This document shows positions 54,075 through 62,925 of a stretch of DNA of 64,000 nt, in pieces. The DNA lies in contig OZ245848.1 of the NCBI GenBank assembly GCA_965228955.1, positions 2,108,001 through 2,172,000 on the forward strand, in the 5' to 3' direction. The notes under the pieces were generated by a model that saw only the letters and a list, made by a program, of their open reading frames with translations, searched no databases and had not been told where the DNA came from. The stretch is from JANSWY01 sp965228955. Lineage in GTDB: Bacteria > Bacteroidota > Bacteroidia > Cytophagales > Cyclobacteriaceae. A program made the position numbers and the translations under genes. How positions within the stretch are numbered: position 1 is the first letter of the stretch; each line of letters opens with the position of its first letter.

Positions 54075-54542
54075 ATGAGCAAAATAAAGATCACCGGTTA
54101 TCAGGATTTTGAAAAACTTGTTGGTCAGGAACTTGGTGTTTCAGATTACTTGCAAATCAAGCAGGAACAAATCAATCTTTTTGGGGACGCAACTTTGGAT
54201 CCACAATGGATTCATACAGATCCTGAAAGAGCGAAAAAGGAGAGCCCATTTGGTACAACAATCGCTCACGGTTATCTAACTCTGTCTATCATTCCACATC
54301 TTTGGGAGCAAATAGCGGATGTTTCTAATTTCAAAATGATGATCAACTACGGAATTGAAAGTTTAAGATTTCAACAGCCGGTTACAGTTGATAGCGAAGT
54401 AAGATTAAGAGTTTGGCTGAAATCAGTAAAAGACCTTAGAGGAATTACAAAAGTAGAAATGGACGCTAAGCTGGAGATTAAGGATGAGAAAAAACCTGCA
54501 TTCTCTATAACTATAGTTTTCCTATATCACTTCAATCAATAG
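54075..54542 (+). CDS. MaoC-family dehydratase (R-specific enoyl-CoA hydratase-like)
   Basis: 155 residues, a single hot-dog domain. Hydratase motif with catalytic Asp and His (LDPQWIHTDPERA; D42, H47) and FGTTIAHGYLTLSIIP. It hydrates trans-2-enoyl-CoA (fatty acid or polyester metabolism) or a related acyl thioester. Followed by the small CxxC protein gene 31 bp downstream. Confidence 0.93.
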   Translation: MSKIKITGYQDFEKLVGQELGVSDYLQIKQEQINLFGDATLDPQWIHTDPERAKKESPFGTTIAHGYLTLSIIPHLWEQIADVSNFKMMINYGIESLRFQQPVTVDSEVRLRVWLKSVKDLRGITKVEMDAKLEIKDEKKPAFSITIVFLYHFNQ

Positions 54543-54573
54543 AACTTTTGGTGGTTTCCTCAGTTAGTTAAGT

Positions 54574-54825
54574 ATGCGTTGCGTATCAGGTAAACGATCA
54601 TATCCGACAAAGGATCTGGCTGAGGAAGCATTACTCGAAAATTGGTCCAGGAATTATCATAACTCTCAAAGTGGCCCCATCAATGTTTATCAATGTGATG
54701 ATTGTGGTGAGTATCATTTTACATCAAAAGGAGAAGTCAACCCTATTCTTCAATCAGAGGACAACATTAAAAGAATAAATAGATCCAGGGAAGCTAATTT
54801 TTGGGAAGGGAAGTTCAGAAGGTAG
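54574..54825 (+). CDS. small zinc-finger-like protein
   Basis: 83 residues. Highly charged, with C3, then VYQCDDCGEYHFTS carrying a CxxC and a following His, the arrangement of a small zinc ribbon of the type used to read nucleic acids or proteins. The first two cysteine-like ligands and the basic C-terminal half (INRSREANFWEGKFRR) could bind RNA or DNA (inference). Function unknown. Confidence 0.8.
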   Translation: MRCVSGKRSYPTKDLAEEALLENWSRNYHNSQSGPINVYQCDDCGEYHFTSKGEVNPILQSEDNIKRINRSREANFWEGKFRR

Positions 54826-54872
54826 CTTGCCAGGAAATGACCTAAAATCCCGACAAGCTTCTTATATGTATA

Positions 54873-55451
54873 TTATCTCTTAGGACGCTTTGGATAGTTT
54901 GAAGTATCCAATTGAGTATCCCTTAAGTTATAGTGCGTTTTTACTTCTTCATAGTTCGTTACATCAACTGCAGATTCACCTCTACCATACTGGGCTGGTA
55001 CCACAACCACTCTCGCAATCCAATTATCCAGGTATTCTGATCCTAAAAATCCAAGTGGGAAATCTGCATCCAACCAAACGGAAACATCATATCTGGTGAA
55101 ATCAAAATTGTATTGCAATAAGCCGTCAGAGGTAATTAATGTCTGAGGTAATTGTCTCCAAATCTCAGTCCCATCATTTTCCACAGACCATAGAAAATAA
55201 ACTAAAGCAACATCAGTTTCCAACATAGTGAAGTCATCCGGAAGAGGTAAAATTCGACTGTAATCATCGGCTACAAAATCGAATTGATATTCGAAAACAT
55301 AAGCTTCTTCACCATCCTGACCATCTAGTCCATCCAGACCATCTCTTCCGTCAAATCCTCTAGGTCCAGGAGGGCCTTCGTTTTCAACGTAGCAACTTTC
55401 TAAAAATAAACCGGCTCCAAGAAGCATTAATAGTAGAGTAAACTTTTTCAT
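54873..55451 (-). CDS. lipoprotein with short collagen-like segment
   Basis: 192 residues from the ATG at 55451; an in-frame extension to 55478 is unlikely. Lipobox LESC (Cys20), then six Gly-X-Y triplets (GPPGPRGFDGRDGLDGLD) directly after the lipid anchor, and a beta-rich C-terminal domain (about 60-190). Bacteroidota lipoproteins with such a short collagen-like stalk are common; the stalk may hold the domain away from the membrane or trimerise it. No enzyme motif. Confidence 0.85.
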   Translation of the reverse strand: MKKFTLLLMLLGAGLFLESCYVENEGPPGPRGFDGRDGLDGLDGQDGEEAYVFEYQFDFVADDYSRILPLPDDFTMLETDVALVYFLWSVENDGTEIWRQLPQTLITSDGLLQYNFDFTRYDVSVWLDADFPLGFLGSEYLDNWIARVVVVPAQYGRGESAVDVTNYEEVKTHYNLRDTQLDTSNYPKRPKR

Positions 55452-55531
55452 AGTATTTAATATTTTGAGTACAACCATAATTGCAGATGTACTTCCAAAT
55501 GCTATGCCAAAAAATACTTCTTGGATGAAAA

Positions 55532-56251
55532 TTATTTTAACTCGCTGATTTCCAGAGCTCTTATTTGTTCTATTAGGGGTTCCATATTTTCTAAAACACT
55601 ATATCCACGAGCAATGGCGTAAAGCTTTTCTTCTTTTTGAAGAACAACAGTTGGATACCCGGAGATGCCCCAGGAACGATTTAGTTGAAATTCGGCGTTT
55701 GTTAATTCCTTCATTTCATCAGAATGGAATTCTTGTAAGAACTCATTGTATGGAATGTTAAATTCCTCACATATGCTTTTATAGAACTCCTCAGAAGTGG
55801 GGTCTTCTGAGTCTTTGTAGAATTTGACTTGTATGGCTTCAAAGAAATCTAGATCGGCATCTTTTAACCATTTTCTCGCGGTTACGACGGCTCTGCAGCT
55901 TGGTTCGGTATCATAATTGAATTCATCTCGATCAAACAGCTTATATCCGAATTGTTGGCCACTTCGTTCTTCCACTTGCTTCCAATGGTGAGCTAAAAAG
56001 TCTTTCATCTGTTCATCCCATGGATCGCCACCACCAGGTCTAAGTCCACCAACAACAGTCTGAAAAGGAATGTCATCATACTTGGCTTTCAATTTCTTTA
56101 GTTCTGGAGCCATTCCATAACACCAGGAGCACATAGGGTCTCCCACGTAGATAAGTTTTAAGTCTGATTGGGATTGTTTTTTGCTTTCAGAAGCTACAAT
56201 TCCTGCTGGTTCGCACGTTCCGTCTTCAGGATCGCAATAAGGTTCGTTCAT
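55532..56251 (-). CDS. DsbA-family (FrnE-like) thioredoxin-fold protein
   Basis: 239 residues, no signal peptide. CSWC redox centre (C41, C44) in DPMCSWCYGM and the cis-proline GYPTVV near the end, with a helical insertion typical of FrnE/DsbA. The N-terminal extension has C6 and C13. Proteins of this class act in disulfide exchange in the cytoplasm or in stress tolerance. Monocistronic. Confidence 0.92.
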   Translation of the reverse strand: MNEPYCDPEDGTCEPAGIVASESKKQSQSDLKLIYVGDPMCSWCYGMAPELKKLKAKYDDIPFQTVVGGLRPGGGDPWDEQMKDFLAHHWKQVEERSGQQFGYKLFDRDEFNYDTEPSCRAVVTARKWLKDADLDFFEAIQVKFYKDSEDPTSEEFYKSICEEFNIPYNEFLQEFHSDEMKELTNAEFQLNRSWGISGYPTVVLQKEEKLYAIARGYSVLENMEPLIEQIRALEISELK

Positions 56252-56352
56252 TTCTATTTTGTTTTAGGATAAACATGATGAGTCTAAATATGGTTCTAAT
56301 TCCAACCAATTTAATTTAATACTGGTCTATACACATGATTAACCTCAATACT

Positions 56353-56694
56353 ATGAAAAACTCACTCATTATAATGTTGTTATTCGTTGTAGCAATATTT
56401 GGTTGTCAATCCAATGAAGCAGATGATGGCCTGGAAGAGGCTTCTTGTTCTGTTGAGGCCGAGATATTAGGTCAGGATATGTCCAGACATATGTGTGGTG
56501 GTGGATATATAATTAGAACCGCAGATGAGCAATTTGCCGTTTTGGATATATTGGATGAAGGTATCTTGGAGGATGCCTTTCAATTGACTATTTACGACGA
56601 TCCTATCAAGGTATATGTGAATTACTCGGATCTAATTGATGACGGTTGTGATTATTACAGGAAGCAATTAAACTGTATTTCCAGAAGAAATTAG
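56353..56694 (+). CDS. small lipoprotein
   Basis: 113 residues from the ATG at 56353; an earlier ATG at 56335 would add MINLNT before the signal peptide. Lipobox IFGC (Cys18), then an acidic, beta-like domain with four further cysteines (C32, C48, C102, C109), which may form disulfides. Unrecognised. Overlaps the 3' end of the convergent siroheme gene by 4 bp. Confidence 0.82.
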   Translation: MKNSLIIMLLFVVAIFGCQSNEADDGLEEASCSVEAEILGQDMSRHMCGGGYIIRTADEQFAVLDILDEGILEDAFQLTIYDDPIKVYVNYSDLIDDGCDYYRKQLNCISRRN

Positions 56695-57293
56695 TCTTTC
56701 TTTTTCTTTTCGAGCCAACTATTTGTCACTTCATTCAACTGATTCACTTTATATTCAAAATCTCCTTTTAGCTGGTCTCTGATATTTTCCAGGTTGTCAA
56801 GAATGTCCTGAACAGACTCTGGAAGAGACTCTTCAAAATACTGTCTGAATCTTTTAGTAAGCGTAGGTGACTTGCCATTACTGGAAATAGCGATTTTTAG
56901 GTCTCCCTTTTTGACCACACTACTGAGGTAGAAGTCACATAGATCTGGAGTATCGGCAACATTACAAAGCAAATGCCTCTTCTTACATTGAGTTTTTATT
57001 TTTTCGTGTAGTTGTCTGCTATCCGTAGCGCAGATTACAAGGTCTTTTCCTTTAAGGTATCTTCTGTGATAAGGTCGTTCCAGAACAGTCAGGTTTGGGT
57101 GCTCTTTTTCAAGCTCGTATATCTTCTCCTGTAAGATCTCTTTTCCCACTAAGAACACATTGGCCTCAGGAGAATTACGTAAAACTGCCTCTAATTTCTC
57201 CAGCCCAACATATCCACCACCTACAATCAAGGTTTGTATTTCGTGAAGTTTTATGAATATTGGAAACAATACATTTCCAGAAGTATCAATCAT
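56691..57293 (-). CDS. precorrin-2 dehydrogenase/sirohydrochlorin ferrochelatase domain (Met8/SirC-like)
   Basis: 200 residues. Rossmann domain with the NAD motif VGGGYVGLEK (24-33) and an N-terminal strand, then the helical domain of Met8p/CysG N-terminus (about 110-200, including SSNGKSPTLTKRFRQYFE). Converts precorrin-2 to sirohydrochlorin and possibly inserts iron, the last steps to siroheme, the cofactor of nitrite reductase. It overlaps cobA by 4 bp (ATGA), and the pair replaces the fused CysG of other bacteria. Confidence 0.92.
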   Translation of the reverse strand: MIDTSGNVLFPIFIKLHEIQTLIVGGGYVGLEKLEAVLRNSPEANVFLVGKEILQEKIYELEKEHPNLTVLERPYHRRYLKGKDLVICATDSRQLHEKIKTQCKKRHLLCNVADTPDLCDFYLSSVVKKGDLKIAISSNGKSPTLTKRFRQYFEESLPESVQDILDNLENIRDQLKGDFEYKVNQLNEVTNSWLEKKKKD

Positions 57294-58015
57294 GATTTCT
57301 CTTTAATTCTCTCATTGACCACTTTCCCTACTACTATGATAGCAGGAGATGAAAGCCCATTTGATTTAACCAACTCTTCAATATCCGATAATGTTCCAAA
57401 TACTGATAATTCATTTTCCATGGTTCCATTCATGATGACACCAACAGGTTCATCTTCAGACCTGTAACTTTTGAAGACTTCTACGATACCATTAAGGTTT
57501 TTCATTCCCATTAATATCACCACTGTAGCGCTGGATTGAGCTGCTTGAGTCAAATCGTCTGAAAATTGCTCTGATCTTGTGGTTCCGGTCACTACCCAAA
57601 AGCTCTCATTTATGCCACGCTTTGTTAGTGGGATAAAGTGAGACGCAGGAACAGCAATACTACTAGTTATTCCCGGAACTACATCAACAGCAATTCCATG
57701 AGCCTTGGCATGTTCCATTTCTTCATGTCCTCTTCCAAATACAAATGGATCTCCTCCCTTTAATCTGATAACAACTTTATTCTTTAAGGCGTGTTCAACA
57801 ATGAGATCATTTATATGAGTCTGCTGTTTTATATGCAGGCCGGATTTCTTTCCTACGTATATTTTCTCACACTCTGGTTTACAATAGTCTAGCAACTCGT
57901 CATTTGCCAGAGCGTCATATAAAACAACGTCTGCTCGCTTTAAAGCCTTAATTGCCTTTAAAGTAATCAAATCGGCATCACCTGGACCTGCACCAACTAG
58001 TATTAATTCTTTCAT
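57290..58015 (-). CDS. cobA: uroporphyrinogen-III C-methyltransferase
   Basis: 241 residues, SAM-dependent methyltransferase of the SUMT class: GAGPGDADLITLKAIKALKRAD at the N-terminus, RLKGGDPFVFGRG and the SSIAVPA motif. Makes precorrin-2 from uroporphyrinogen III by two methylations. It is the first gene of the siroheme operon, divergent from nirB across 138 bp, so the cofactor and enzyme genes share one promoter region. Confidence 0.95.
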   Translation of the reverse strand: MKELILVGAGPGDADLITLKAIKALKRADVVLYDALANDELLDYCKPECEKIYVGKKSGLHIKQQTHINDLIVEHALKNKVVIRLKGGDPFVFGRGHEEMEHAKAHGIAVDVVPGITSSIAVPASHFIPLTKRGINESFWVVTGTTRSEQFSDDLTQAAQSSATVVILMGMKNLNGIVEVFKSYRSEDEPVGVIMNGTMENELSVFGTLSDIEELVKSNGLSSPAIIVVGKVVNERIKEKS

Positions 58016-58052
58016 TTGATAAGCAATTTAGGAAATCTAAGTATCCCAACAA

Positions 58053-58136
58053 TTACGTAAGTTAATTTTATATTTTAATTGAAAATTATACGTAAAACTT
58101 TTGGTATGTAAATTAAAAACTACGTAATATTACGTA
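58053..58136. promoter_or_regulatory. cluster of TACGTA-core sites between cobA and nirB
   Basis: Four TACGTA cores at 58054, 58089, 58121 and 58131 within the 138-bp divergent region; the last two combine into the perfect 16-bp palindrome TACGTAATATTACGTA (58121-58136). In addition ATTACGTAAGTTAATTT (58052-58068) and ATTACGTAAATTAATTT (58129-58145) are near-identical direct copies. The sites are likely operators of the NarL- or Crp-type regulator encoded downstream (inference). Confidence 0.75.
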
Positions 58137-58153
58137 AATTAATTTAAGTAACC

Positions 58154-60643
58154 ATGAAAGTAGTTGTCGTTGGAAACGGAATGGTAGGTTATAAGTTTTG
58201 TGAAAAGCTTAGAAAGAAAGCCACCAAAGAACTAATTGAGGTAGTTGTTTACGGAGATGAATCGCTACCTGCCTATGATCGTGTTCACTTAAGTGAATAC
58301 TTTTCTGATCAGAACTCAGATAAGTTATTAATGGCAGCTCGCGATTGGTATCAGTCCAATGATATTGATTTGAAAGTAGGTGAGCTTGTAACAGCAATTG
58401 ATCGGAAAAACCAACAGATAACTACTCATAAAGGAAACACAGAATCCTATGACTATTTGGTACTAGCAACTGGTTCAAGTGCCATGGTTCCTCCAATTAA
58501 AGGTGTAGAAAAGAAAGGAGTCTATGTCTACAGAAAAATTGAGGACCTGGACCAGATAATTGATTTTGGTATGAAGGTAAAGAGAGCTGCAGTCCTTGGA
58601 GGTGGTCTTCTGGGATTAGAAGCGGCCAAAGCTTTAATGGATATGGGATTGGAGACTCAGGTAGTTGAGTTTGCTTCCAGATTGATGCCAAGACAGCTAG
58701 ATGATACTGGTGCGGAATTGCTTAAATCTAAAATTGAGTCACTTGGAATAGAAGTGCTTCTGAACAAGAACACAAAGGAAATTGATGGTAATGGAAAGCT
58801 GAATCGTTTGGTTTTTGCTGACGATACGGAGTTGCAAACTGATATGCTAGTGATTTCTTGTGGAATTGTTTCCAGAGATGAGCTTGCAGAAAATGCTGGG
58901 TTGGAAAAAGGTCCTAGAGGTGGATATAAGGTTAATTCCAAAATGCTGACCAATGACTCCAAGATTTTTGCTATCGGCGAGGCGGCCAACTTTAATGGCA
59001 TGGTTTACGGACTTGTTGCCCCAGGATATGAAATGGCAGATACGGTAATTAGCCAATTGCTTGAAGAAGAAACTACTCTTTTTGAGGGTGCTGATATGTC
59101 AACAAAATTGAAGCTAATAGGGGTGGACGTAGGAAGTTTTGGCGATGCACTGGGTACCACTCCTAACAGCATTCCTATCTGTTATGAAGACAGAAATACG
59201 GGAACTTACAAACGCGTCAACCTAAGTCCGGATGGAAAGAAACTTCTTGGGGGAATACTTGTGGGTGATGCAGAAGATTATAATATCCTTCATCAGTTTG
59301 TACTAAATGGAATGGCTCTTCCGCCAAATCCGGAGGACCTTATTCTTGGAGCAAGAGGCGGAGGAAGCGAATTGGGAGGTATAGGTGCTCTGCCAGCAAC
59401 TAGCCAGATATGCTCTTGTGAGAATGTAACTAAAGGAGATATTGAGGAGGCTGTAAAATCTCAAGGGCTGGAGAATATCGGTCAGGTGAAGACTTGTACT
59501 AAAGCAGGTACAGGTTGTGGAGCTTGTACTCCAATGGTAACTGATATCCTGAATGAGACGCTAAAGTCAATGGGTAAATCAGTCAGAAAGGTACTTTGTG
59601 AGCACTTTGATTACACAAGACAGGAATTATTTGATTTGGTGAAAGTGTCTGGAATTCAGGATTATGAGACATTTCTGGATGAACATGGAGTAGGTGATGG
59701 ATGTGAGGTATGTAAACCTGCTATGGCATCAATTTTCGCGAGTGTTTACAATGATTTAATTACAAAACAAGATACCATTCAAGATACCAATGACAGGTTC
59801 TTAGCAAATATTCAAAGAGGTGGGTCGTATTCAGTAATTCCAAGGATACCAGGTGGTGAAATAACCCCCGATAAGCTAATTGTAATAGGTGAAGTTGCAA
59901 AGGAATTTGATTTATACACCAAGATCACAGGAGGCCAACGCATTGATTTATTGGGGGCTAAACTAGAGGATCTTCCGGATATATGGGAGAAGCTGATAAA
60001 CGCTGGGTTTGAAAGTGGTCACGCATATGGAAAAGCATTGCGAACCGTAAAAAGTTGTGTTGGTTCAACATGGTGTAGATATGGATTACATGATTCTGTT
60101 TCATTTGCAATAGAAGTAGAAGATAGATATAAGGGCTTGAGAGCTCCTCATAAATTGAAAAGTGCTGTTTCCGGATGTAGAAGGGAATGTGCAGAAGCAC
60201 AAAGTAAAGACTTTGGAATTATTGCCACAGAAGCTGGTTGGAATCTGTATGTATGTGGAAATGGTGGTGCTAACCCAGCACATGCTCAGTTACTTGCAGG
60301 TGATATTGATTCAGAAACATGCATTAAATACATCGATAGATTCTTGATGTTCTATATTAAAACTGCCGAGCCATTAAATAGAACTTCGGTTTGGTTTAGC
60401 AAGCTTGAGGGTGGCATGGACTATCTGAGATCGGTAATTATTGATGATAGTTTAGGAATTGCCGAACAGCTTGAGCTGGAAATGCAGAAACTTATTGAAG
60501 TCTATAAATGTGAGTGGACTGAGGTGGTAAACAATCCGGAGCTTAGAAAGAAATTTACGCACTTCATTAATGAGAAAGCTGGTGACCCAACATTGAAATT
60601 TGATAAGATGAGAGGGCAGAAGATTCCTACAGCTTGGGGATAA
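58154..60643 (+). CDS. nirB: nitrite reductase large subunit (NADH)
   Basis: 829 residues. FAD/NADH domain (VVVGNGMVG 4-12, then VLATGSS and AVLGGGLLGLEAAKAL), a BFD-like [2Fe-2S] centre (C420, C422, C455, C458) and the nitrite/sulfite reductase halves with the siroheme/[4Fe-4S] cysteines C635xxxxxC641 and C675xxxC679. All ligands are intact. Cytoplasmic enzyme reducing nitrite to ammonium with NADH. Length matches NirB. Operon with nirD, 26 bp downstream. Confidence 0.96.
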   Translation: MKVVVVGNGMVGYKFCEKLRKKATKELIEVVVYGDESLPAYDRVHLSEYFSDQNSDKLLMAARDWYQSNDIDLKVGELVTAIDRKNQQITTHKGNTESYDYLVLATGSSAMVPPIKGVEKKGVYVYRKIEDLDQIIDFGMKVKRAAVLGGGLLGLEAAKALMDMGLETQVVEFASRLMPRQLDDTGAELLKSKIESLGIEVLLNKNTKEIDGNGKLNRLVFADDTELQTDMLVISCGIVSRDELAENAGLEKGPRGGYKVNSKMLTNDSKIFAIGEAANFNGMVYGLVAPGYEMADTVISQLLEEETTLFEGADMSTKLKLIGVDVGSFGDALGTTPNSIPICYEDRNTGTYKRVNLSPDGKKLLGGILVGDAEDYNILHQFVLNGMALPPNPEDLILGARGGGSELGGIGALPATSQICSCENVTKGDIEEAVKSQGLENIGQVKTCTKAGTGCGACTPMVTDILNETLKSMGKSVRKVLCEHFDYTRQELFDLVKVSGIQDYETFLDEHGVGDGCEVCKPAMASIFASVYNDLITKQDTIQDTNDRFLANIQRGGSYSVIPRIPGGEITPDKLIVIGEVAKEFDLYTKITGGQRIDLLGAKLEDLPDIWEKLINAGFESGHAYGKALRTVKSCVGSTWCRYGLHDSVSFAIEVEDRYKGLRAPHKLKSAVSGCRRECAEAQSKDFGIIATEAGWNLYVCGNGGANPAHAQLLAGDIDSETCIKYIDRFLMFYIKTAEPLNRTSVWFSKLEGGMDYLRSVIIDDSLGIAEQLELEMQKLIEVYKCEWTEVVNNPELRKKFTHFINEKAGDPTLKFDKMRGQKIPTAWG

Positions 60644-60669
60644 ACTATTCAGACATAAAATATTAAGTA

Positions 60670-61050
60670 ATGATAAATGAAATAATAGCAAACTATAAGA
60701 CAGTAACTCCTGCCGATGTTAAGGTTTGGTATGAGGTTGCTAACGTTTCGGAGTTTCCAAAGAATGGAGGTGTCGCACTTTCCTACAAGGGATTGCAAAT
60801 TGCGATTTTCAATTTTAGCAGAAGAGATGAGTGGTACGCCACGCAAAATCTTTGTCCACACAAGAAACAGATGATTCTCTCAAGAGGAATGATTGGATCT
60901 GAAGGAGAGGAGCCAAAGGTGGCGTGTCCATTTCACAAGAAGACTTTTTCATTGAAATCAGGTAAAAATTTAAATGGTTCTGAATGTGATCTCGCAACAT
61001 ATCCGGTCAAAGTAGATGATGGTATGGTATATGTCGGGTTTTCAGAATAG
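60670..61050 (+). CDS. nirD: nitrite reductase small subunit (Rieske-like)
   Basis: 126 residues, a Rieske-fold protein with C62-P-H64 and C86-P-F-H89, so the cluster ligands are present. It binds NirB and is required for activity. It lies 26 bp after nirB and ends in front of a hairpin at 61071-61096. The spacing between the two ligand pairs is 21 residues. Confidence 0.94.
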   Translation: MINEIIANYKTVTPADVKVWYEVANVSEFPKNGGVALSYKGLQIAIFNFSRRDEWYATQNLCPHKKQMILSRGMIGSEGEEPKVACPFHKKTFSLKSGKNLNGSECDLATYPVKVDDGMVYVGFSE

Positions 61051-61070
61051 TAAATAAGGTGAACATTTAT

Positions 61071-61096
61071 GGAGAGGGCATTGTCTTCTCCTTTTT
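61071..61096 (+). terminator. hairpin terminator after nirBD
   Basis: GGAGAG / TTCTCC (arms at 61071 and 61086) followed by T5. It is moderate in strength. Its T-run merges into the -33 element of the next promoter, an unusually tight arrangement. Confidence 0.6.
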
Positions 61097-61123
61097 GCGT
61101 TAAAAGCATCACCTTTATATTTG
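61094..61123 (+). promoter_or_regulatory. promoter of the NarX-like kinase gene
   Basis: TTTG (61094-61097), an 18-bp spacer and TATATTTG (61116-61123) match the Bacteroidota consensus TTTG and TAnnTTTG perfectly. The start codon is 22 bp downstream, giving a short leader. The sensor and regulator genes can therefore be expressed independently of nirBD. Confidence 0.65.
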
Positions 61124-61145
61124 GTGAATACTTTACCAAAGTTGT

Positions 61146-62906
61146 ATGCGAAGAACCAGATTCCGAAGATTAGGACTTTTATATATCACTGCTTTGTCGG
61201 GAATTGCATTAAGCATTATTGCCAGTCAATCACTGGTGCAAAGCTTTATAGGAAGCCAGGAAGATGACTCCAGGGTGATCAATGTAGCAGGACGACAAAG
61301 AATGCTTAGCCAGAAAATAAGTAAGCTGGTCCTAAAACTTAATAACAAGCAAGACAATCAAACTCTTCAGGAACTCAATGCAACAGTAGAACTATGGGAA
61401 AAGTCTCATAACGGATTATTACATGGAGATATCGAACTTGGATTATCAGGTGAGAATAGTGAAGATGTAATCCAAATGTATGATGAAATAACACCCATTT
61501 ATGAAGAAATGGTGACTAGCGTACATTCCATAATTGCGTTATCTAAGGACTCAGTACCAAGCTTGAATCAAGATATTCAGATTGTCTTAGATAATGAATC
61601 CAAGTTCCTTTCTACCATGGATAGAATTGTATTTCAATATGACGATGAAGCAAAAAGCAGAGTGATCAAACTGAGACGTGTAGAGATAGGCCTTTTTGTT
61701 GTTTCTATGCTCATCATTCTACTTGAATTACTATTTATTTTCCGACCAATTGCAAGGAACGTACAACAGACTGTAAATGAATTGACTGATTCGGAAGAGT
61801 CATCAAATAAGATGGCCAAACAGATGAGTAAACTCTACGATGAGTTGGTGAAATCTTATCAGGATCTGGAGTCGGTGAATGTAAAGCCGGAGACCGCAAG
61901 TTTGTTACTAAGTATTAAAAAGGATGGAAGTTTCATTAATAAAACCCACAACTTTTTCCATCGACTGAACATTCAAAGCTGTTCTGATTTCAAGACTCTA
62001 CTATTTTCTAATGGATACAGTGAAGATTTTGTAAATGGATTGTTCCAAAACTTATCGAATGGAGAGAATTGGTTTGGTGAGTTGAAATTCACAAGCCATG
62101 AAGGGGATTTTGTGTGGCTGGAAGCATTTCTGGTGCCTATTGTTGGTTTAAATGAAATTAAAGTGATAGGCAGAGAGGTGACTGAAATCAAAGAAGCAAA
62201 AATGATTTCCAGGGAGATCAATAGTGAGAAAATCGAAAGGAAAGTTAAAGAACAACAGTATCGATCAGTATTGATACTGGAAGGACAGGAAGAAGAGCGG
62301 CAAAGACTGGCGAGAGAGCTTCATGATGGTGTGGGACAAATGTTATCTGCTTTGAAGATGAGTATTGAAGCAGTAAATATTCCGAAGGAGCCAGTTCATA
62401 ATAAAAAGAGATTTGACGATACCAAATATCTGCTAAAAAGGGTGATTCAGGAGGTGAGACGAATATCATTTAACCTGATGCCAACAAACCTTGCGGACTT
62501 TGGGATTGTTCCTGCAGTGAAGAAGTTTTGTCAGGAAGTGAGTAGACTTAGTAATTTGCCTGTAACATTTGAGAACAAAACAAGCTTTATAAATAGACTG
62601 GAGCAACATGTAGAAAGTAATTTGTACAGAATAATCCAGGAAGCAGTGAATAATGCAGTTAAGTATTCGAAGGCTAAATCTATTAAGGTGGTCTTTGAGC
62701 ACTCAGTGAATTTACTTACTGTTTCAATAGAAGATAATGGTAAAGGGTTTAACTACGGAGATTTACTGGCAAAAGGACATTTTAAGAGCTCTGGGCATGG
62801 TATTTATAACATGAGAGAGAGAGCGGCATTTATTGATGCCACATTTGAATTAGAGACTTCTCCAAATGTAGGTACGAAAATTTTCGTAAGTTTACCACTA
62901 GAATAA
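61146..62906 (+). CDS. NarX-like nitrate/nitrite sensor histidine kinase
   Basis: 586 residues. TM1 about 9-30; an extracytoplasmic helical domain with INVAGRQRMLSQKISK (45-60), the P-box-like motif shared by NarX/NarQ and PilJ-type sensors, whose Arg (R52) corresponds to the nitrate-binding residue in NarX; TM2 about 178-198; a PAS-like domain (about 255-345); and a HisKA_3 domain with H393 in RELHDGVGQ, with NNAVKYSKA and DNGKGF ATPase motifs. Followed by its NarL-type partner. Senses nitrate/nitrite outside the cell (inference from family). Confidence 0.92.
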   Translation: MRRTRFRRLGLLYITALSGIALSIIASQSLVQSFIGSQEDDSRVINVAGRQRMLSQKISKLVLKLNNKQDNQTLQELNATVELWEKSHNGLLHGDIELGLSGENSEDVIQMYDEITPIYEEMVTSVHSIIALSKDSVPSLNQDIQIVLDNESKFLSTMDRIVFQYDDEAKSRVIKLRRVEIGLFVVSMLIILLELLFIFRPIARNVQQTVNELTDSEESSNKMAKQMSKLYDELVKSYQDLESVNVKPETASLLLSIKKDGSFINKTHNFFHRLNIQSCSDFKTLLFSNGYSEDFVNGLFQNLSNGENWFGELKFTSHEGDFVWLEAFLVPIVGLNEIKVIGREVTEIKEAKMISREINSEKIERKVKEQQYRSVLILEGQEEERQRLARELHDGVGQMLSALKMSIEAVNIPKEPVHNKKRFDDTKYLLKRVIQEVRRISFNLMPTNLADFGIVPAVKKFCQEVSRLSNLPVTFENKTSFINRLEQHVESNLYRIIQEAVNNAVKYSKAKSIKVVFEHSVNLLTVSIEDNGKGFNYGDLLAKGHFKSSGHGIYNMRERAAFIDATFELETSPNVGTKIFVSLPLE

Positions 62907-62925
62907 ACGATTAAATACGTAGAAG

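Noticed and set aside
58053..58136. Crp/Fnr box (TTGAT-N4-ATCAA) for the downstream Fnr-like gene
   Set aside because: No such sequence is present in the intergenic region; only TACGTA-type sites are seen.
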